A stretch of DNA of 23,532 nt from CAZZKJ01 sp964654695 (GTDB lineage Bacteria > Krumholzibacteriota > Krumholzibacteriia > WVZY01), in the NCBI GenBank assembly GCA_964654695.1, contig CAZZKJ010000040.1:1-23532 (forward strand), written 5' to 3'. This document shows positions 1-7,771 of this stretch, piece by piece; position 1 is the stretch's first letter; the number at the start of each line of letters is the position of its first letter. Both the position numbers and the translations under genes were made by a program. The notes under the pieces are model-generated. The model did not search any database, had not been told where the DNA came from, and was given only the letters and a program-made list of their open reading frames with translations.

Positions 1-1397
1 CGGCCGTTCTGGCTCAGCTCCTGATCGAGCACGGTATTCAAGTCTTCCAATCGGAATCGGAACTAAAAACGGCGAACCTATCTGATTATGAACACCGGAA
101 GACCGGAATAAAAGAGCTTCCCCCCGGAACTTTCGTAATCCCCCTGAAGCAGCCGTTGAGGCGGCTCGCCAAGGCGCTCCTGGAACCCGAGACGGATCTG
201 CCGGACACGTTTTTCTATGATATAACGGCCTGGTCCCTGCCGCTGGCCTATGGGGTGACAGCATATTCATCGCCGAACTTGAGCCGGGGATCCAAAAGAA
301 AACTTCTTCGGGCTCCGGTTATTGAAGGCGGCATTCTTGGAGGGAATCCGCGTTTTGGTTACATTATTCCTTGGAAATGTAACGGAGCGCCGAAACTTTT
401 GGCCGAGCTTCTCGGCAAAAAATTCTATGTGCGCGCAGCGGGCAAAGGGTTCACATTAGACGGCCGGCGATTTGAACCGGGAACGCTTATTTTGCCGCGG
501 GCCAAGAACGGCGATTCGCTCGATATAGTAATGGAGCGCACGGCGTCCAAGTATTCACTGGATATCTACGCAGCGCCCAGCAGCCGAACCCAAGATGGGA
601 TCGACCTGGGCTCAAACCGAATGCGGTTTATAAAACCAGTCAAAGTAGCACTCGTGGGTGGGGAGGGAACGAGCCAGACTTCGTTCGGTGCGGCCTGGTT
701 TCTTTTGGATCGGGAATACGGATTGGACTATTCAGTGGTGGAACTGAATGCTTTGAGACAGATCGATCTGGGTGAGTTCGATGTCATCATCCTTCCGGAT
801 GACCAGGAAGAGAAAGGCCTGGGCAAAGCTTATACGGCCCGCCTGGACAGCAGCGATGTAAAAACCCTGAAGGCGTGGGTAAAGAAAGGAGGGGTTTTCA
901 TCGGACTCGGGGGAGGGGCCGTTTTTGCGTGTGCCGATCGCGCGGGTCTTTCATCAATAAAGCTGAAAAAAAAGAAAAAAGCCGCCGATAAAGATGGTAC
1001 AGCCGGGCCGCGGGAGAAACTTCTTACTCTGGAAGAAAAAAAGAAAAAGCACGACAAGGCGAAAGTCCCGGGAGCCATTTTCAAAGTAAGGCTGGACAAG
1101 AGCCATCCTTTGTCGTTCGGATATGACAGCGAAATAAGAATTATAAAAACAAACTCAATAGCATTCGAACCGGCGGAAAAAATCAATACAGCCGGTTATT
1201 TTATCGAAAACGCCCGCGCATCGGGATTCGTGTCCGATGAAAACGAACATTTCATAGCCATGACTCCCTACCTGGCGGAGGAAAAGGTGGGTAAAGGGCA
1301 CGTGGTATTGTATCTCGATGATCCTAATTTCAGGATGTTCTGGTACGGATTAACCAGGCTTTTTCTTAACAGCATCTTTTTCATGCCGGCTTTCTGA
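1..1397 (+). CDS. M14-family zinc carboxypeptidase-like protein, C-terminal part (5' end outside window)
   Basis: The reading frame is open from the first base of the window (codons from base 3) to TGA at 1395-1397, giving about 464 residues. It is therefore the C-terminal part of a larger protein. A TTG at 156 is an internal codon, because coding continues upstream without a stop. The segment resembles the C-terminal half of large exported M14 metallocarboxypeptidases: a stretch like FVIPLKQPLRRLAKALLEP, then FYDITAWSLPL, then a GATase1-like alpha/beta region beginning VALVGGEG and ending in VIILPDD. The zinc-binding HxxE part would lie upstream and cannot be checked. A lysine-rich insert encoded near 960-1065 interrupts the second domain. 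The glycosyltransferase gene starts 17 bases after the stop, so the two may be co-transcribed. The likely role is periplasmic or extracellular peptide trimming. The family call is fairly secure, activity is not. Confidence 0.72.
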   Translation, partial: AVLAQLLIEHGIQVFQSESELKTANLSDYEHRKTGIKELPPGTFVIPLKQPLRRLAKALLEPETDLPDTFFYDITAWSLPLAYGVTAYSSPNLSRGSKRKLLRAPVIEGGILGGNPRFGYIIPWKCNGAPKLLAELLGKKFYVRAAGKGFTLDGRRFEPGTLILPRAKNGDSLDIVMERTASKYSLDIYAAPSSRTQDGIDLGSNRMRFIKPVKVALVGGEGTSQTSFGAAWFLLDREYGLDYSVVELNALRQIDLGEFDVIILPDDQEEKGLGKAYTARLDSSDVKTLKAWVKKGGVFIGLGGGAVFACADRAGLSSIKLKKKKKAADKDGTAGPREKLLTLEEKKKKHDKAKVPGAIFKVRLDKSHPLSFGYDSEIRIIKTNSIAFEPAEKINTAGYFIENARASGFVSDENEHFIAMTPYLAEEKVGKGHVVLYLDDPNFRMFWYGLTRLFLNSIFFMPAF

Positions 1398-1414
1398 ACC
1401 GGAGCGTACCTGCC

Positions 1415-2614
1415 ATGGGCTTAAGAATCCTGATGATCCTGCGCGAAGATTTTCCTCCCGACATGAGAGTACTGCAGGAGGCGGCGCACTTGATTCGAAG
1501 CGGTCACGAGGTTGCGCTGGTCTGTTTCAACCGCAAGGGACTTCCGGCCGAAGAAACCATAGAAGACGTGCGGGTGATGAGGTTATCTCCATGGCCGTCG
1601 GTATTAAAAAAAGCCCATACTCTTTTCAATAATCTTCCGTATATCAATCCTGCCTGGTATGGATTTATTCTTCGCCGTGCGCGCGCTTTCGGTGCCGATA
1701 TTCTTCATGTCCACGATCTTCCGCTTGCAAAAACTGCATTGACTGCAGGTGCAAGGCTTGGAAAACCCGTGTTATTCGATATGCATGAGAATTGGGCCGG
1801 AATGCTTCCATCGGTGCCCCGCAGGCCGATAGAGAAACTTCTGGCCACGCGGTACACCTTCAATGCCGTTGAGGTTGAAGCATGCGAACGGGCCGCTCGG
1901 GTTGTTGTTGTTGTTGAGGAAAGCAAAGCCAGGCTCGAGGAAATGGGTGTGCCGTCGGAAAAAATAATTATTACGCCCAACGTAGCCGATCTTGACAGGA
2001 TTCCGGACTCTCTGCTCGATGCGGCCCCCAGCGGAAAAGAAAAAAGCTTTATCTACGCCGGAGGGTTGTCGCGCCATCGCGGTCTGGATATACTTATCAA
2101 GGCATGGGCTCGTTTCGCGGAGAATCAGCCCGGATATGAACTCGTAATAGCCGGAACCGGTCCGGAGAGGGAAGCTCTCACGGAACTGGCAAGCTCTTTA
2201 GGCATGGAGGACAGCATAGCTTTTCCTGGCTGGTTGGATTTTGACAGCTATCTGCGCAGGATATCCCGCTGCTCCGTTGGTCTAGTGCCTCATGTGAGCA
2301 CGCCGCATACCGATTCGACTCTTCCACACAAGCTTTTTCATTATATGGCTCTGAAAAAGCCGGTAATCGTGGGTGATGCGGCTCCATTGAAAAGAATCGT
2401 CGAAAAAGAGGGATGCGGAATAGTAGTAAAAAGCGGCGATGTTAATGATATGGCCGACGCGCTGGCTGCTCTCTCGTCCGACAGCGCCAAAAAAAGAGCA
2501 ATGGGGGAAAATGGACGGCGGGCCGTAAACCGCTTTTACAATTGGGACCGCGGCATGACGGATCTCTTGTCCTATTATGATGGACTTGAATCCGAACTGC
2601 GGAGCCAGCGTTGA
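1415..2614 (+). CDS. GT4-type glycosyltransferase
   Basis: This is a 399-residue protein with a GT-B fold signature. The N-terminal Rossmann half starts GLRILMILREDFPPDMRVL and contains HVHDLPLAKTA and FDMHENW. The C-terminal donor-binding half has FIYAGGLSRHRGLDILI, then VIAGTGPEREAL, and the nucleotide-sugar motif region around KLFHYMALKKPVI followed by an acidic IVEKEG. In many GT4 enzymes the first position of the motif pair is Glu (KLFEYMA); here it is His, which occurs in some subgroups. The ATG at 1415 has a weak GGAG about ten bases upstream. No signal peptide or membrane helix is seen, so it should act at the cytoplasmic face on a lipid or polysaccharide acceptor. Donor and acceptor cannot be predicted. 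No other cell-envelope glycan genes lie nearby. Confidence 0.8.
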   Translation: MGLRILMILREDFPPDMRVLQEAAHLIRSGHEVALVCFNRKGLPAEETIEDVRVMRLSPWPSVLKKAHTLFNNLPYINPAWYGFILRRARAFGADILHVHDLPLAKTALTAGARLGKPVLFDMHENWAGMLPSVPRRPIEKLLATRYTFNAVEVEACERAARVVVVVEESKARLEEMGVPSEKIIITPNVADLDRIPDSLLDAAPSGKEKSFIYAGGLSRHRGLDILIKAWARFAENQPGYELVIAGTGPEREALTELASSLGMEDSIAFPGWLDFDSYLRRISRCSVGLVPHVSTPHTDSTLPHKLFHYMALKKPVIVGDAAPLKRIVEKEGCGIVVKSGDVNDMADALAALSSDSAKKRAMGENGRRAVNRFYNWDRGMTDLLSYYDGLESELRSQR

Positions 2615-2677
2615 TTCGCAGCCCGAGGAAATCGTGAGAAGCAAGGCGCTGCAAAAAATGTTCTTAAAGCCTGTCGA

Positions 2678-4027
2678 TCAAGGTATAACGGCTAATCCTA
2701 CCCTCTCTCCGAAATAACCGGTCGTTGATAGATCTTCGCTACTGAAGAGAGGCGCGAACCCGTTTTGGGGCGCATTGGTGTCGAATGCGAGCAGCGCATT
2801 GTTGCGCGTATCGAGGGTATAAATAATGCCCAGGCTGCGGTCGATAGCAAGATCAACCTGTTTGCCGGCCAGTGCGCCCGGGCCGCGCGAGAAGAAATCG
2901 AAAACCGTGGTCTTTATACCCAACGCATCTACCTGTATGCACTCTTTCGTATTGTTGGTGTCTACAATAATATATATGGAGCCGTTATCGCTCCAAACCA
3001 TTCCCGAAGCGCTGTCAGCTTCTTCAGCCGTGAGCTGAGCTACCGTGTCTACCGGACCGCTGGCAGAGAAGTTATCAATCGGGAGATGCAGGAGCGCGGA
3101 AGCCTCTGTGGAGATGAAGTAGATGTCTTCGGTGACTTGATTCACGGCGAGGGCGTCGTTGTTTATGGTTCGTGCCGGATACAATGCCCCGGTAAAACGC
3201 GTGAGTTCTCCTTCGCACCCGATCAAGAAAGGCCCCTTTTTATCGCATCCTGCGATCAAGCCTGGAGGGTAGGAGGTCAGTTCCGCGCCGTCGGGATCAT
3301 CCAGCGAGGCAAATCGTTCCGAAGTTCCGCCGGGAGATATCTTGTCAATCTCATCCAAAGCTCCGCTTTTTGACAGGTAGAGGTCGCCGCGGGGAGAAAA
3401 AGCCAAATCCCATACCGTAGTAATGTATGTGTCGGTTGGATATTCTTTGAATCCCGAAACGTCGTGAAAGAACGGTGCGATGCGCACTATTCCCGCATTG
3501 GTGGAGCTCGATGAATAAATAGCCGACTTGAATGTTGCCAGGAAGAGATCTCCCCTCGTCCCGAATGAAACCACAGGAGTGGGGTCCGCCTCCCTGCAGA
3601 AGTAATCGGATGAAGTTGCATTGAAAACCACGAATTTGTCGGGGTCGATGTCCAATGCGGCTTTGACTGAATTGAGACCGTTGGCTTGCCCAAGTGTCAT
3701 GTTAACTGCGGCGGATCCGCTGGAATTCGTGCGTACGCTGGAAGCCGATACCAAGCCGCCGCCCTGGGTTATCGAAAATCGTATCAGAGCATCTACGGAG
3801 GGAGATCCATTGGTTTGCAGCGCCGATACGACCAGAGGGGCGGGTAGTTGGGAACCATGCATATAATATTGATCATCACCCGACAGAATTTCTATGGCGG
3901 CCGGGAGTTCGGGGGCCTCGGTTTTACTGCATTGGATAACCAGCATCGCAGTTGCCAATGCAGCAGGCAAAACGGAATTTTTCATGATTTTATAAATCGG
4001 GAAGGAAAAGAATCCTGATCCAGGCAT
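2678..4027 (-). CDS. Putative lipoprotein with Ig-like (Big_1-type) domain and beta-propeller
   Basis: A 449-residue exported protein. The ATG at 4027 is preceded by AAGGAG at seven bases, so it is preferred over the internal ATG at 3985. The N-terminus has a basic stretch around residues 13-16, a hydrophobic core, and Cys33 in the context LVIQC. That is a possible lipobox, although Gln at -1 is atypical. Residues of about 41-125 look like a bacterial Ig-like domain of the Big_1/invasin type: SGDDQ, LPAPLVV, GSPSV, FSITQGGG and a late LGQANGLNSVKA. Residues of about 145-449 contain repeated short beta-strand units (GTRGDLFLA, SPRGDLYLS, SDNGSIYII) typical of an NHL/SMP-30-like propeller. No catalytic residues can be assigned. 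A surface-attached binding or structural role is an inference. It is transcribed divergently from gatED and converges on the glycosyltransferase gene. Confidence 0.65.
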   Translation of the reverse strand: MPGSGFFSFPIYKIMKNSVLPAALATAMLVIQCSKTEAPELPAAIEILSGDDQYYMHGSQLPAPLVVSALQTNGSPSVDALIRFSITQGGGLVSASSVRTNSSGSAAVNMTLGQANGLNSVKAALDIDPDKFVVFNATSSDYFCREADPTPVVSFGTRGDLFLATFKSAIYSSSSTNAGIVRIAPFFHDVSGFKEYPTDTYITTVWDLAFSPRGDLYLSKSGALDEIDKISPGGTSERFASLDDPDGAELTSYPPGLIAGCDKKGPFLIGCEGELTRFTGALYPARTINNDALAVNQVTEDIYFISTEASALLHLPIDNFSASGPVDTVAQLTAEEADSASGMVWSDNGSIYIIVDTNNTKECIQVDALGIKTTVFDFFSRGPGALAGKQVDLAIDRSLGIIYTLDTRNNALLAFDTNAPQNGFAPLFSSEDLSTTGYFGERVGLAVIP

Positions 4028-4066
4028 GTAAACTCCTTTTCAATTTGGGGGGATCTCGGTATTTAT

Positions 4067-4095
4067 AAAATAACACCGGCCGGTCCGGCCGTCAA
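4067..4095 (-). promoter_or_regulatory. Candidate sigma70 promoter of the lipoprotein gene, with palindrome in spacer
   Basis: Read on the minus strand, TTGACG (4095-4090) is followed after exactly 17 bases by TATTTT (4072-4067), about 40 bases before the ATG at 4027. The spacer contains the perfect 10-base palindrome ACCGGCCGGT at 4075-4084, a position where a repressor could block polymerase. The match is 5/6 and 4/6; this is pattern recognition only. Confidence 0.4.
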
Positions 4096-4101
4096 ACTCT
4101 A

Positions 4102-4129
4102 TGGACTAATGGTGTGCGTCCAATAAAAT
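4102..4129 (+). promoter_or_regulatory. Candidate promoter of gatED
   Basis: TGGACT (4102-4107), a 16-base spacer and TAAAAT (4124-4129) face gatE. The expected transcription start near 4136 falls within the perfect 12-base palindrome GCCGGCGCCGGC (4131-4142), which could be an operator. If correct, the gatE mRNA has a leader of about 200 bases. The -35 element is weak. Confidence 0.3.
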
Positions 4130-4186
4130 GGCCGGCGCCGGCTTAATTCTAACCTTTAATACATTTGATTAATTGGGTATGATGTT

Positions 4187-4206
4187 CCGGCCTCAACCGG
4201 GGCCGG
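4187..4206 (+). other. GC-rich inverted repeat in the gatE leader region
   Basis: CCGGCC (4187-4192) and GGCCGG (4201-4206) form a 6-base stem around an 8-base loop. No T-run follows, so it is not an intrinsic terminator. It could be a leader hairpin or a protein site. The rest of 4028-4342 contains no gene that I can support. Confidence 0.25.
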
Positions 4207-4266
4207 CGAATTTGAGATAGCAATGGTGCCGATGACAGGACGGGCCCGGTCCAAGCAGTAGACAAA

Positions 4267-4322
4267 CCAGCGCGGGTGACGCCTTGAGTGATATCTCGGA
4301 AACTTGCGTCACCGCACGCTGG
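4267..4322 (+). promoter_or_regulatory. Long stem-loop in the gatE leader
   Basis: Nested inverted repeats make an extended imperfect hairpin. CCAGCG (4267-4272) pairs with CGCTGG (4317-4322); after a small internal loop GGTGACGC (4275-4282) pairs perfectly with GCGTCACC (4306-4313); at the top GAG (4286-4288) pairs with CTC (4295-4297) around TGATAT. It ends about 20 bases before the ATG at 4343 and has no following U-tract, so it is not a plain terminator. Position suggests control of gatE translation or mRNA stability, or simply a stable leader fold. No known riboswitch class was recognised. Confidence 0.45.
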
Positions 4323-4342
4323 AAGCGAAGCGGGAATACAAG

Positions 4343-6274
4343 ATGGATCCATACAGTAATCTTCCCTTTCAAGATAAAGAATATTATGAAGCCCTCGGAT
4401 TGAAAGCCGGCCTGGAAGTGCACCAACAACTTCTAACCGACAGGAAGCTGTTTTGCCGTTGTCCGGCAGGTATGTACAGCAACGAATTTCATGCCGAGAT
4501 TTTGCGCCACATGCGCCCGACGCTTTCGGAACTGGGAGAATATGATGGAACGGCGCTCATGGAATACAGAACACGCAAGAATATTATTTACCGGCTCAAT
4601 AATAAAACAGTATGCACATATGAGATGGATGATTCTCCTCCTTTTCACATAAACAAGGATGCAGTCGCCATTGCTTTGGAGATCGCGATGCTTCTCGAAT
4701 GCAACATCGTGAGCGAGATTCACATTGCACGCAAACAATATCTGGACGGCAGCATACCAACTGGATTTCAGCGCACAACGGTTGTGGGTCTGGATGGCAT
4801 AATCCCCGTCGGCGGCGAACCGGTCCATGTGGTTCAATTGGGCCTGGAAGAAGATGCCTGCAGGGAAGTAGAGGATAAGGGGCACCGGCGTGTGTATAAA
4901 ACGGACCGGCTGGGAATGCCTCTTATCGAGGTTGTTACAGAACCGGAGTTAACTACACCGATCAAGGCATACCAGGCGGCCCAATCGATCAGGTGCGTTA
5001 CCCGCAGCACCGGCATGGTGAGAACCGGTATCGGTGCCGCGCGCCAGGACGTGAATGTGAGTATCAAAGGAGGAACCCGCGTAGAAATAAAAGGGGTTTC
5101 CAGAATTCCCAGAATACCTTACCTGGTTCATTTCGAAGCCGTGCGCCAGAAATATCTTTTGGAAATAAAGAACGAACTTCGCCGCCGGAAGTACAAGAAA
5201 GATGCTGTGAAGCCCGTTAGAAAATCAGTGGCGAGTATTATGGAGAGAAGCGGCTTTCAACCGGCGCTGGATGCCGTGCATAAGGGAAATGATGTTGCGG
5301 TGGCCCGCCTGGACGGTTTCAGAGGCTTGTTGAACAGGGAAATCCAGCCGGGAAGGTTCCTTTTCGATGAGTTTTCCGACAGGGTCCGGGTGGTTGCATG
5401 CCTTGACGATCTTCCCAATATTGCTTGCTCGGACCATACCGGCAAGGAGATCAGTTCTGACATTTGGAAGGAAGTGCTGGCGGCAGCCGATGCCGGCCCC
5501 GACGATGCGGCCGTGATCGTCTGGGGAGAAGCAGAAGACCTCCTTACAGCGCTGGAGGAGATAGAAAGCCGGGCTCGCGAAGCTTTTGATGGAGTTCCGA
5601 GTGAAACCCGGCGGGCGTGCGCCGATAATACAAACGGATTCGAGCGTATTCTTCCGGGTCCCGACCGTATGTATCCCGATACGGATCTCCCGCCGAAAAT
5701 AATTCCCCGCGAACAGCTTGAATCGTTGAAGAAGAAATTGACGCTGACCGCTGCGAAGTGGGAGAAGGCAAGCCGGAAATTCAATATGAGCTCTCATTTA
5801 AGATCGGGACTTTACAGGCACGGTTACGCAGGGCTGTTCTTGGAAATCATGCGCAGTGGAGGCCGTAATGCTTCCTTTGCTGCATCCATGCTGGTTGATA
5901 AAATAGCAGCCCGCAAAAAAAAGGGTTTTACTGTTCCTTCCGAAGTGGAAATACGGACCGTATTTTCGGCGTTTGGCAGCGGTACAATTTCCAAGGATGA
6001 GATTAAACTTTGGGCCGGCGGCCGGGCCGGCAAGGGGCGAAGCCGGAAATTCGGGCGGCCGGATCAAAATTCGCAGGCCGGGTCGATAAAAATTTTATCA
6101 TGTAAAGTGGAACACCTGGTTTCTAACGAAAAACCTCGGTGCGCAAGCACCCGGGGAATCATGAATTATTACATCGGGCGGGTTAAGGAAAAATATGGAA
6201 ATTGGCTGCCGGGAAAAAATATCTACGACATTCTCGCCAAGGTTATTTCATCTCAATCTGCTTCCGCGGAATAA
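4343..6274 (+). CDS. gatE: Archaeal-type glutamyl-tRNA(Gln) amidotransferase subunit E
   Basis: GatE activates Glu on misacylated tRNA(Gln) and transfers ammonia supplied by GatD, forming Gln-tRNA(Gln) in the cytoplasm. In 643 residues the family layout is visible. The kinase/cradle domain has GLEVHQQL at 23-30 and LFCRC at 36-40, the GatE-type DGSIPTGFQRT at 135-145, RLGMPLIEVVTEPE at 189-201, and GIGAARQDVNVSIKGG at 229-244. A GAD (AspRS-like) insertion occupies roughly 300-400, which separates GatE from bacterial GatB. Then come RMYPDTDLPP at 442-451, a helical domain, and a C-terminal tail domain containing YYIGRVKEKYG. A Gly/Arg-rich spacer at about 558-582 precedes the tail. ATG 4343 is chosen over an upstream TTG (4304) because the latter lies within the leader hairpin. 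gatD begins two bases after the stop. Family assignment is strong; presence in a bacterial context is the surprise. Confidence 0.93.
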   Translation: MDPYSNLPFQDKEYYEALGLKAGLEVHQQLLTDRKLFCRCPAGMYSNEFHAEILRHMRPTLSELGEYDGTALMEYRTRKNIIYRLNNKTVCTYEMDDSPPFHINKDAVAIALEIAMLLECNIVSEIHIARKQYLDGSIPTGFQRTTVVGLDGIIPVGGEPVHVVQLGLEEDACREVEDKGHRRVYKTDRLGMPLIEVVTEPELTTPIKAYQAAQSIRCVTRSTGMVRTGIGAARQDVNVSIKGGTRVEIKGVSRIPRIPYLVHFEAVRQKYLLEIKNELRRRKYKKDAVKPVRKSVASIMERSGFQPALDAVHKGNDVAVARLDGFRGLLNREIQPGRFLFDEFSDRVRVVACLDDLPNIACSDHTGKEISSDIWKEVLAAADAGPDDAAVIVWGEAEDLLTALEEIESRAREAFDGVPSETRRACADNTNGFERILPGPDRMYPDTDLPPKIIPREQLESLKKKLTLTAAKWEKASRKFNMSSHLRSGLYRHGYAGLFLEIMRSGGRNASFAASMLVDKIAARKKKGFTVPSEVEIRTVFSAFGSGTISKDEIKLWAGGRAGKGRSRKFGRPDQNSQAGSIKILSCKVEHLVSNEKPRCASTRGIMNYYIGRVKEKYGNWLPGKNIYDILAKVISSQSASAE

Positions 6275-6276
6275 TA

Positions 6277-7668
6277 ATGAGCTTGAGCGGCGACAAATAT
6301 AAAGGTTATAGAGCGAACACTCTCGGCGTGCTGAAAGAATTTGGCGTCGGTGTTTGGAGCGATGTAGAGATCGCGTCATCGCGGGGAGATTTCAAGGGCA
6401 TAATTCTTCCGAGGAGCGAAACTGCGGACGACAAGCATATAGTTTTGAAACTCAGAAACGGCTATAACATCGGAGTAGCCGCGTCGGATATTTCAAATAT
6501 AAAGGAGACGGGGATCAAGGAAGCTCATTACAAAATTCCCGAAAAAGAGTTTCCTACGGATGGAAGCAAACCCAATATAAAACTTTTCGGTACCGGTGGA
6601 ACTATCGCCAGCAGGCTCGATTATCGTACTGGCGCGGTAATTCCCGCTTTTTCGCCCGGCGAGCTATACGGCTCCGTGCCGGAATTAGCGGATATCTGCA
6701 ATCTGGAAACCGAAAAGCTTTACGGCGTATTTTCAGAAAATATGGGGCCGGAACAGTGGATCGGCACAGCCAGGGCGATAGAGAAGGCTGTTAAAGGCGG
6801 AGCAGACGGCATAGTAATCGGGCACGGCACCGATACGATGCATCATAGCGCCGCCGTATTGTCATTTATGGTGCAAAATTCTCCCATCCCCATTGTCATG
6901 GTGGGTTCACAGCGTTCGAGCGACAGGCCGTCGTCGGATGCGGCGCTCAATCTTATTCATGCCGCCAAAACGGCGTCGGAATCCGATATTGCGGAAGTAA
7001 TGATATGCATGTTCGGACCCACGAGCGATCAATACGGGCTTCTTCACCGCGGTACTAGAACGCGAAAGATGCATTCGAGTTATCGATCCACATTCAGGAC
7101 GATCGGCGATATTCCACTGGCTACCGTGAGCAAGGATGATATAAGCTACTTGCGGGATGATTACAAGAAGAGACGGCAGGACACAGAAGTCGATGTGAAA
7201 GCCGTTTTCGAAGAAAAGGTTGCAATCGTATATTATTACCCCAATATGCTTCCCGATATCATCGATTCGCTCATCGATAACGGCTACAAGGGAATTGTAA
7301 TAGCGGGTACTGGCCTGGGACATGTAAATAAGCCGCTTTATCCCGGTCTCAAGCGAGCACATAAAAAAGGAATTGCTGTTTATATGACTGTTCAAACCTT
7401 ATGGGGATTCGTACAGATGTATGTCTACGACACCGGCCGCGACATGATGGAACTGGGTGTTGTTCCATCCGCCAACATGCTGCCGGAGGTTGCGTACGTT
7501 AAATTGGGTTGGGCATTGGCCCAAAGCGGCGGCCTGGAGGAAGTCGAGAAAATTATGCTGACGCCGGTGGCGGGAGAGATAACCGACCGGGAGCCCTATA
7601 ATGGTTATCTGATATATCAGGGAGGTATTCCGGAGATAGAAAAATTTCTGAAGCAATATCTTAAATGA
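6277..7668 (+). CDS. gatD: Archaeal-type glutamyl-tRNA(Gln) amidotransferase subunit D
   Basis: GatD is the asparaginase-like glutaminase that releases ammonia from Gln or Asn for GatE. In 463 residues, a small N-terminal beta-barrel GatD domain (about 13-80) is followed by an L-asparaginase fold. The catalytic elements are visible: GTGGTIAS at 105-112 (nucleophile candidate Thr109), HGTDTM at 183-188 (Thr185, Asp186), and Lys264 in RTRKMH. GatD-specific signatures distinguish it from free asparaginases: RLDYRTGAVIP after the first motif, VGSQRSSDRPSSDAA at 209-223, and LPEVAYVKLGWAL near the C-terminus. ATG 6277, two bases after the gatE stop, gives the usual N-terminus; a frame extension to 6202 would overlap gatE and add an unrelated peptide. 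Tight linkage with gatE implies co-translation of a stoichiometric complex. Confidence 0.93.
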   Translation: MSLSGDKYKGYRANTLGVLKEFGVGVWSDVEIASSRGDFKGIILPRSETADDKHIVLKLRNGYNIGVAASDISNIKETGIKEAHYKIPEKEFPTDGSKPNIKLFGTGGTIASRLDYRTGAVIPAFSPGELYGSVPELADICNLETEKLYGVFSENMGPEQWIGTARAIEKAVKGGADGIVIGHGTDTMHHSAAVLSFMVQNSPIPIVMVGSQRSSDRPSSDAALNLIHAAKTASESDIAEVMICMFGPTSDQYGLLHRGTRTRKMHSSYRSTFRTIGDIPLATVSKDDISYLRDDYKKRRQDTEVDVKAVFEEKVAIVYYYPNMLPDIIDSLIDNGYKGIVIAGTGLGHVNKPLYPGLKRAHKKGIAVYMTVQTLWGFVQMYVYDTGRDMMELGVVPSANMLPEVAYVKLGWALAQSGGLEEVEKIMLTPVAGEITDREPYNGYLIYQGGIPEIEKFLKQYLK

Positions 7669-7697
7669 CAGATATGAATAATATGCTTGAGAATAAG

Positions 7698-7727
7698 TTG
7701 ACAAAAATATCTTTGGTTAATTATCTT
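7698..7727 (+). promoter_or_regulatory. Second candidate promoter in the gatD-cytochrome gap
   Basis: TTGACA (7698-7703) is followed after 18 bases by TATCTT (7722-7727; 4/6). It lies upstream of the CRP/FNR-type box and the stronger promoter at 7772-7799 and may be an alternative start for the respiratory operon. It is weaker than the downstream candidate. Confidence 0.3.
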
Positions 7728-7748
7728 GACGGGTTATTGATAAAATTG

Positions 7749-7764
7749 TGTGAAAATAATCACA
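7749..7764 (+). promoter_or_regulatory. CRP/FNR-superfamily operator-like palindrome
   Basis: TGTGA (7749-7753), six bases (AAATAA), TCACA (7760-7764): a perfect two-fold site matching the TGTGA-N6-TCACA pattern bound by CRP and by related regulators such as HcpR. It sits seven bases upstream of the -35 element of the respiratory operon promoter. The centre is about 50 bases before the expected transcription start, so it could activate or modulate. Which regulator binds it cannot be told from this window. Confidence 0.55.
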
Positions 7765-7771
7765 AAATTGG

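Noticed and set aside
1902..1916. GTT triplet repeat
   Set aside because: Five in-frame Val codons in a beta strand of the glycosyltransferase; too short to be a phase-variable repeat with evidence.
2765..3373. 202-codon open frame on the plus strand
   Set aside because: It is antisense to the lipoprotein gene, which has a ribosome site, export signal and domain structure; the antisense product shows no family features.
4304..4342. TTG start at 4304 for gatE
   Set aside because: It falls in the leader hairpin and adds residues unlike the family; ATG 4343 gives a normal N-terminus.
5225..5797. 190-codon minus-strand open frame inside gatE
   Set aside because: Antisense shadow of a strongly conserved gene; no start signals or recognisable motifs.
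6202..6276. N-terminal extension of gatD overlapping gatE
   Set aside because: The added peptide is the out-of-frame reading of the GatE tail; ATG 6277 starts the recognisable GatD domain.
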